DNA of 64,000 nucleotides from Ramlibacter agri (GTDB lineage Bacteria > Pseudomonadota > Gammaproteobacteria > Burkholderiales > Burkholderiaceae_C). Shown in pieces: positions 59,128 to 64,000 of the stretch. The stretch spans positions 248,001 through 312,000 of the forward strand of contig NZ_JABBFX010000003.1 in assembly GCF_012927085.1 (NCBI RefSeq). Direction: 5' to 3'. Both the position numbers and the translations under genes were made by a program. Position 1 is the first letter of the stretch. Every line of letters begins with the position of its first letter. The notes under the pieces were generated by a model. It was given only the letters and a program-made list of their open reading frames with translations. It was not told where the DNA came from and ran no database searches.

Positions 59128-60275
59128 CACAGCCCCCGGGCGATCACTTCCTTCATGATCTCGCTGGTGCCGCCGTAGATGCGCTGGATGCGCGCATCGG
59201 CGTACATGCGGGCGATCATGTACTCGTTCATGTAGCCGAAGCCGCCGAACAGCTGCAGGCATTCGTCGACCACCTTGGCCTGCTGCTCGCTGGCCCACAG
59301 CTTGATCATCGAAGCCGTGGTGGTGTCCAGCGTGCCGGCCACCAGGCGCTCGACGCAGTGGTCGACGAACACGCGCGCGGCCTTCGTGGTCGAAGCGACT
59401 TCGGCCAGCTTGAAGCGCGTGTTCTGCATGTCGAACAGCGGCTTGCCGAAGGCCTGGCGCTCGCGCGTGTAGGCCAGCGTGGCTTCCAGCGCGCCTTCCA
59501 TGCAGGCCGCGGCGATCACGCCGATGATGGTGCGCTCGTAAGGCAGGTCGGACATCAGCTGGAAGAAGCCCTGGCCTTCCTGGCCGCCCAGCAGGTTCTC
59601 CGCCGGCACCTGCACGTCGTCGAAGAACAGCTCGGACGTGTCCTGGCCCTTCAGGCCCAGCTTGTCCAGCACGCGGCCGACGCGGTAGCCCTTGCAGCCT
59701 TCGGTCTCCACGATCAGGATCGACATGCCGCGGGCGCGCTGCTCAGGGTCGGTCTTGGCCACCACCAGCACCAGTTCGGCCAGGAAGCCGTTGGAGATGA
59801 AGGTCTTGGAGCCGTTGACGACGTAGTGGCCGCCTTGCTTCACGGCGCGGGTGCGCACGCCCTGCAGGTCGGAGCCGGCGCCCGGCTCGGTCATCGCGAT
59901 GGCGCCCACCAGCTCGCCGCTGGCCAGGCGCGGCAGGTACTTGCGCTTCTGCGCCTCGGTGCCGTGGCTCAGGATGTAGTGCGCGACGATCGAATGCACC
60001 GAAGCGTTCATGCCGGTGAGGGCGCGGCGCGACATCTCGTCGTACAGCACCGCGACGTGGCGGAAGTCGCCGTCGCCGCCGCCGTACTCGGCCGGGATGT
60101 CGGCGCACAGCAGGCCCAGCGCGCCGGCCTTGCGCCACAGGGCGTGGCCGACGTGGCCGCGCTTGCGGGCCTCCTCGTCGTGCGGGAGCATCTCGGCCTC
60201 GACGAAGCGGCGCACCGTGGCGCGCCAGGTGTCGAGGTCCTCGTCCATCCAGGAAGGGCGGAAGTCGATTGGCAT
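59127..60275 (-). CDS. acyl-CoA dehydrogenase
   Basis: A 382-aa FAD enzyme that introduces the alpha-beta double bond in acyl-CoA. Seen: AMTEPGAGSDLQGVRTRAV (FAD/substrate motif), NGSKTFISNGFLAELVLVVAKTD, FFDDVQVPAENLLGG, and the C-terminal LFGGFGYMNEYMIARMYADARIQRIYGGTSEIMKEVIAR. The IYGGT (not IYEGT) ending puts the catalytic Glu elsewhere, as in long-chain/isovaleryl types. Operon member between two hydratase genes; an upstream inverted repeat (60311-60326) sits 36 bp before its start, inside the preceding gene. Confidence 0.93.
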   Translation of the reverse strand: MPIDFRPSWMDEDLDTWRATVRRFVEAEMLPHDEEARKRGHVGHALWRKAGALGLLCADIPAEYGGGDGDFRHVAVLYDEMSRRALTGMNASVHSIVAHYILSHGTEAQKRKYLPRLASGELVGAIAMTEPGAGSDLQGVRTRAVKQGGHYVVNGSKTFISNGFLAELVLVVAKTDPEQRARGMSILIVETEGCKGYRVGRVLDKLGLKGQDTSELFFDDVQVPAENLLGGQEGQGFFQLMSDLPYERTIIGVIAAACMEGALEATLAYTRERQAFGKPLFDMQNTRFKLAEVASTTKAARVFVDHCVERLVAGTLDTTTASMIKLWASEQQAKVVDECLQLFGGFGYMNEYMIARMYADARIQRIYGGTSEIMKEVIARGL

Positions 60276-60285
60276 GGTGGGATCT

Positions 60286-61044
60286 TCAGCGGGCGCGCAG
60301 GCGCGCGGTATCGTCGGAAGCGATGAAATCGGCCGCGCAGGCGCGCGAGCGTTCGGCCTCGAGGGCCAGGCCTTCGCGCAAGGACACTTGCAGGCCGTCG
60401 GCTATCAGGCGCTTGTATTGCTGCAACATCTGCGGCTGCACGGCGAGCATGTCGCGCGCGAGTTGCAAGGCTTCGGGCAGCAACTGCTCCGGCGCGACGA
60501 CGCGGTTGACGAGGCCCCAGGCTTCGGCGCGCTGGGCGTCCAGGAAATTACCGGTCAGCGAAAGCTCCTTGGCGCGGTAAGGGCCGACCAGGCGCGGCAG
60601 CAGCTGCGACAAGCCCCAGCCGGGGATCACGCCCACGCGTGCGTGGGTGTCGGCAAAGCGCGCCTCGCTGGAGGCGAGCAGCACGTCGCAGGCCAGCGCC
60701 AGCTCGAAGCCGCCGGTGACGGCGACGCCGTTGATGGCGGCGATCACGGGCTTGCTGCACCGGCGCAGCGCCAGCACCGGGTCGAACTCCGGCGCCGAGG
60801 CGAGAGCCTGGCCCGGGTCGGTGGCCGACGCGAGCTCCTTCAGGTCCAGTCCGGCGCAGAAGGCCTTGCCGGCGCCGGTGAGAACGAGCACGCGCACTTG
60901 CGGATCCGCTTCGCAGCGTTCGAGTGCCACGACCAGCTCGCGCCGCAGCTGCATCGAAAGCGCATTGGCGGCCTGCGGCCGGTTCAGCGTCAGGACGGCG
61001 CAACCGGCGAAGGGCTGCGCCAGCAGGACCAAGGCCGCGCTCAT
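60286..61044 (-). CDS. enoyl-CoA hydratase/isomerase family protein
   Basis: A 252-aa crotonase: AVLTLNRPQAANALSMQL, KAFCAGLDLKELAS, INGVAVTGGFELALACDVLLA, ADTHARVGVIPGWGLSQLLPRLVG (second catalytic region with Val in place of Glu at the usual position), then LTGNFLDAQRAEAWGLVNRVV. Its start overlaps the stop of the indolepyruvate oxidoreductase gene (ATGA), and the acyl-CoA dehydrogenase starts 10 bp after its stop. Substrate unknown. Confidence 0.88.
   Translation of the reverse strand: MSAALVLLAQPFAGCAVLTLNRPQAANALSMQLRRELVVALERCEADPQVRVLVLTGAGKAFCAGLDLKELASATDPGQALASAPEFDPVLALRRCSKPVIAAINGVAVTGGFELALACDVLLASSEARFADTHARVGVIPGWGLSQLLPRLVGPYRAKELSLTGNFLDAQRAEAWGLVNRVVAPEQLLPEALQLARDMLAVQPQMLQQYKRLIADGLQVSLREGLALEAERSRACAADFIASDDTARLRAR
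60311..60326. promoter_or_regulatory. TCGTC-N6-GATGA, imperfect copy 5 of the shared inverted repeat
   Basis: TCGTCGGAAGCGATGA differs from copy 1 by one base. It lies within the last codons (SDD) of the hydratase gene, 36 bp before the acyl-CoA dehydrogenase start. Possibly an internal operon promoter site; being in coding sequence, coincidence cannot be excluded. Confidence 0.35.
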
Positions 61045-64000
61045 GCCGAGGCGGGCGTGGTTGCCACCGGGTCGAAGGCGCTGCCGGCAAGTTCCGGGGC
61101 CAGCGGCACGCGCAGGCCCAGTTGCCGCTGCAGGTGGTCCATGCGCGCCAGGTAGGCCGTGACGTTCGCGAGCTTCACGTCCTCGTAGCCGCGCACCATG
61201 TCCGGCGCTTCGGCCAGTTCCAGCGCCAGCGGCAAGGTGCCCGCATCCAGCCGCGGCAGCAGCGCATCGACCAGGGCCAGGTAATGCGGCACCAGCGCGC
61301 GCTCGACGCGGCGCACGCGCGTCATGCCGAGGAAGTCGAGGGATGTACCACGCACCGCCTTCATGGCGCGCAGCACCTGCAGCGCCGGGCGGAACCAGGC
61401 GCCCAGCTTCAGTTTCTTCTTCACGCCCAGGCTGCGCAGGAAGGTGGGATGGAAATGCCAGGCGATGCGCGCGCCCGGGCCGAAGCTGGCTTGCAGCGCC
61501 TGCTGCGCGGCCGGCTCCAGGTGCAGCCGCGCGACCTCGTATTCGTCCTTGATGGCCATCAGCTTGTAGAGGTTGCGCGCGACGGCGAGCGCCAGCGCGT
61601 CCGGGCCGGCTTGCCGCACCCGCGCGATCACCTCCGCGTAACGCCGCGCATAGGCCGCATCCTGGTAGGCGATGAGCTCCGGCACGCGGATGCGCAAGGC
61701 CTCGAGCAGGGCGCCGCTGGCGCCGACACTGTCGATGATCTCCTGCGCCTCGGGCGCCAGGGTGAGCACTGGCGCGGCCACCTTGTCTTCCCGCAGCGCC
61801 GCTTCCACCCGCGCCTGGTCCGCCACGTACAGGCGGCCCCAGCGGAAGGCGGCCAGGTTCATGTCGCGCTGCACGCCGTTCAGCCGGATCGCCGCTTCGA
61901 TCGCCTCGGCGCGGATCGGCAAGGCGCCCAGCTGCCAGGCCACGCCCACCAGCAGCAGGTTGCTGGCCATGTGGTCGCCCAGGAGCCGTTCGGCCACGTG
62001 CTGCGCGTCGAGGAAGACGTTGCGCTCGGCGCGGCTGGCCGCGGCTATGCGTTCGGCCAGCGCGTCCAATGCTGGATAGCGCGAAGCCGCCACGTCGGAC
62101 ACCATCTGGCCGGTAGGCACCTGCGTGGTGGACACCACTGCGATGGTGCGTTCGGGCGCAGCGAGCGAGAGGTTGTCGGCGTTCACGCCGACCAGCGCGT
62201 CGAAGGCCAGGTACAGGTCCGCGCTGCCCTTGGACAGCGTCGGCGCCGCGTCCTCGCCTTGCGGCAGGATCTTCAGGTGCGAGATGACCGCGCCGCCCTT
62301 CTGGCTGGAACCGGTGTGGTCGTAGGTCTGCACCTTGCGGCCATCGAGGAAGGCGGCGGTGCCGAGGATCTGGTTGACCGTCACGACGCCGGTGCCGCCT
62401 ATGCCCATGAGGCAGGCGGAGAAGTGCTCGCCGATGACGGAGGAAACCGGTGCGGGCAGCAGGACGTCGCTGGGGAAGGGCACGGCCTGGCGCTTGGGCG
62501 GCCGCGCGTCGCTGCCCGCGGCTTCGACGGTCAGGAAGGACGGGCAGTCGCCGTCCAGGCAGGAGAAGTCCTGGTTGCAGGACGACTGGTGGATCTGCGT
62601 CTTGCGGCCGAACTCGGTGGCCACCGGCTGCACGCTGAGGCAGTTGGACTTGCGGCCGCAGTCGCCGCAGCCTTCGCAGACGCGCTCGTTGATGAAGACC
62701 GTCTTCGGCTTGTATTCGAGCTTGCCGCGCCGGCGCAGCCGCCGCTTCTCGGCGGCGCATTGCTGGTCGTTGATGAGGACCGTGACGCCCGGCGTGGCGG
62801 CAAGCGCTTCTTCCGCCTCCACCAGCCGGTCGCGATGCCAGACCTCGGCGCTGGCCGCCTTGCCGCCCGCGTACTTCTGCGGCTCGTCGGTGGTGACGAT
62901 GACGCGCTTGACGCCTTCGGCGCGCAGCATCTCCACCATCGCCGGCACGCTCATCGCACCGGTCACGTCCTGGCCGCCGGTCATGGCGACCGCCTTGTTG
63001 TACAGGACCTTGTAGGTGATGTTGGTGCCGGCGGCGATGGCGAAGCGGATCGCCAGGCTGCCCGAGTGGTGGAAGGTGCCGTCGCCCAGGTTCTGGAAGA
63101 AGTGCTTCGTGCCGGTGAAGGGCGCCAGGCCCACCCACTGTGCGCCTTCGCCACCCATCTGCGTGTAGCCGGTGACGTTGCCGAAGACGTTCCCCATCCA
63201 CAGCGCCATCACGTGGCAGCCGATGCCGGCGCCCACCACCGAGCCTTCGGGCACGCGCAGGGAGCGGTTGTGCGGGCAGCCGGAGCAGAAGTAGGGCGTG
63301 CGCCCGGCGATCGCCTGCACGGGGATGATGCCGCGCGCCGCCTGCGCGCACGGCGCGGTCAAGGCCAGCTTCGCCCCCAGGCGCGCGCGCAGTACGCGGG
63401 CGATCACGTCGGCCGAGAGTTCGCCATGCGCGGGGAACAGGTCGCGTCCGAGCTCGTCGTGCTTGCCGACCACCGCCGGACGGTGTTCGCCGGCATACAG
63501 CAAGTCCTTCAGCGCCAGTTCGAGGAAGGCGCGCTTGTCCTCGACGACGATGATCTCGTCCAGCCCGCGCGCGAACTCCTGCACGATACCGGGCTCCACC
63601 GGGTAGAGCATGCCCAGGGTCAGGATGCGGATGCCGGCCGCTTCCAGCGCGGCGTCGTCCAGGCCCAGGTCGTGCAACGCCTGGCGCAGGTCGTAGTAGG
63701 TCTTGCCGCCGGTGAGGAGGCCGATGCGCGCCTGCGGCGGGTTCACCGTGATGCGATTCAGGCCGTTCAGGCGCGCGTATTCGCGCGCCACTTCCAGCTG
63801 CGCGCCGACGATCTGGCGTTCGGCCTGCAGCATGGGCGGCCCCGCCTCGTTGACGCGCAAGGCCGGCGCGAAGGGCTTGCCCTCCCATTCCACCTGCGGC
63901 AGCACCGGCTGCACGCGCTCGGGGCCGACCAGCGCCGAGGCGCAGCTGTCGGCGACGTCGGTCACCAGCTTGAAGCCGACCCACAGGCCGCTGGCGCGCG
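61041..64000 (-). CDS. fused indolepyruvate ferredoxin oxidoreductase (5' partial)
   Basis: About 985 residues of a large 2-oxoacid oxidoreductase are visible; the N terminus lies beyond the window (such fused proteins are about 1150-1200 aa). Order: RASGLWVGFKLVTDVADS from the pyrimidine domain; a swivelling domain; PYFCSGCPHNRS and GIGCHVMALWMG with GDGTFHHSGSL (thiamine-diphosphate binding); a ferredoxin-like cluster CEGCGDCGRKSNC; a gamma domain GIGGTGVVTVNQILG; and a C-terminal DUF6537-type region. It oxidises aryl-pyruvates or branched 2-oxoacids to acyl-CoA with a ferredoxin-type acceptor. It overlaps the downstream hydratase (ATGA), so its product probably enters this acyl-CoA pathway. 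Confidence 0.92.
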   Translation of the reverse strand, partial: RASGLWVGFKLVTDVADSCASALVGPERVQPVLPQVEWEGKPFAPALRVNEAGPPMLQAERQIVGAQLEVAREYARLNGLNRITVNPPQARIGLLTGGKTYYDLRQALHDLGLDDAALEAAGIRILTLGMLYPVEPGIVQEFARGLDEIIVVEDKRAFLELALKDLLYAGEHRPAVVGKHDELGRDLFPAHGELSADVIARVLRARLGAKLALTAPCAQAARGIIPVQAIAGRTPYFCSGCPHNRSLRVPEGSVVGAGIGCHVMALWMGNVFGNVTGYTQMGGEGAQWVGLAPFTGTKHFFQNLGDGTFHHSGSLAIRFAIAAGTNITYKVLYNKAVAMTGGQDVTGAMSVPAMVEMLRAEGVKRVIVTTDEPQKYAGGKAASAEVWHRDRLVEAEEALAATPGVTVLINDQQCAAEKRRLRRRGKLEYKPKTVFINERVCEGCGDCGRKSNCLSVQPVATEFGRKTQIHQSSCNQDFSCLDGDCPSFLTVEAAGSDARPPKRQAVPFPSDVLLPAPVSSVIGEHFSACLMGIGGTGVVTVNQILGTAAFLDGRKVQTYDHTGSSQKGGAVISHLKILPQGEDAAPTLSKGSADLYLAFDALVGVNADNLSLAAPERTIAVVSTTQVPTGQMVSDVAASRYPALDALAERIAAASRAERNVFLDAQHVAERLLGDHMASNLLLVGVAWQLGALPIRAEAIEAAIRLNGVQRDMNLAAFRWGRLYVADQARVEAALREDKVAAPVLTLAPEAQEIIDSVGASGALLEALRIRVPELIAYQDAAYARRYAEVIARVRQAGPDALALAVARNLYKLMAIKDEYEVARLHLEPAAQQALQASFGPGARIAWHFHPTFLRSLGVKKKLKLGAWFRPALQVLRAMKAVRGTSLDFLGMTRVRRVERALVPHYLALVDALLPRLDAGTLPLALELAEAPDMVRGYEDVKLANVTAYLARMDHLQRQLGLRVPLAPELAGSAFDPVATTPASA

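Overview
The window is very GC-rich, densely coded chromosomal DNA with mostly short intergenic gaps. It looks like a betaproteobacterium of the Burkholderiales, most likely a Comamonadaceae member of the Ramlibacter/Variovorax type. The reasons are five Bug-type (tripartite tricarboxylate) solute receptors, many acyl-CoA and sugar-acid catabolic genes, a feruloyl-CoA synthase operon, and translationally coupled genes joined by ATGA or TGATG overlaps. I saw no rRNA, tRNA, phage, integrase, IS element or CRISPR array. This genus-level placement is inference.

Layout. 0-4.4 kb: partial crotonase, then a TetR - feruloyl-CoA synthase-like - thiolase operon with a palindrome in front of the ligase. 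4.5-12 kb: pseudouridine-5'-phosphate glycosidase, Bug receptor, a decayed spot (DUF190-like remnant plus an internally deleted HAD protein), AraC/VOC/DUF1801 run, GNAT, cupin, diheme cytochrome c, EthD-like protein, alpha/beta hydrolase. 12-16 kb: PhoP/PhoQ-like two-component system with PepSY and two envelope genes that share a direct-repeat box. 16-24 kb: DUF2334 lipoprotein; a four-gene coupled operon (Gfo/Idh/MocA - Bug - PuuE-like deacetylase - gamma-glutamyltransferase-like); two small paralogous proteins at 16 and 24 kb. 24-31 kb: YCII/ECF42 sigma pair, nitrile hydratase operon behind an HTH-only IclR, chemoreceptor with a C-terminal Cache domain, DUF3237, ribokinase.

31-38 kb: a self-contained sugar-acid catabolic locus (two Bug receptors, DgoK-type kinase, enolase-superfamily dehydratase, DapA-type aldolase). 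It is divergent from an IclR regulator fused in one polypeptide to an SMP-30/gluconolactonase domain. 38-43 kb: MarR/EmrB efflux, CDF metal exporter, hypotheticals. 43-52 kb: three tandem enolase-superfamily paralogs with a periplasmic binding protein and an SDR, divergent from an APH-kinase/acyl-CoA dehydrogenase pair of the LvaA/ACAD10-11 kind; then a long imperfect inverted repeat and a 2-keto-4-pentenoate hydratase-like gene. 52-64 kb: a MalT-like LuxR regulator and a beta-oxidation operon. That operon includes a FadB-like protein lacking its NAD-binding domain, two SDRs, two hydratases, an acyl-CoA dehydrogenase and a fused indolepyruvate-ferredoxin oxidoreductase that runs off the window.

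The most interesting signals are the IclR-SMP30 fusion in a complete sugar-acid pathway, a shared inverted repeat (consensus TCGTCGGAAGNGACGA) near genes flanking the MalT-like regulator, the Rossmann-less FadB beside an HSD10-like SDR, and the GTTCA-N6-GTTCA boxes beside the PhoP-like regulator. All functional assignments come from reading the translated sequence and from remembered family motifs. No database search was run.
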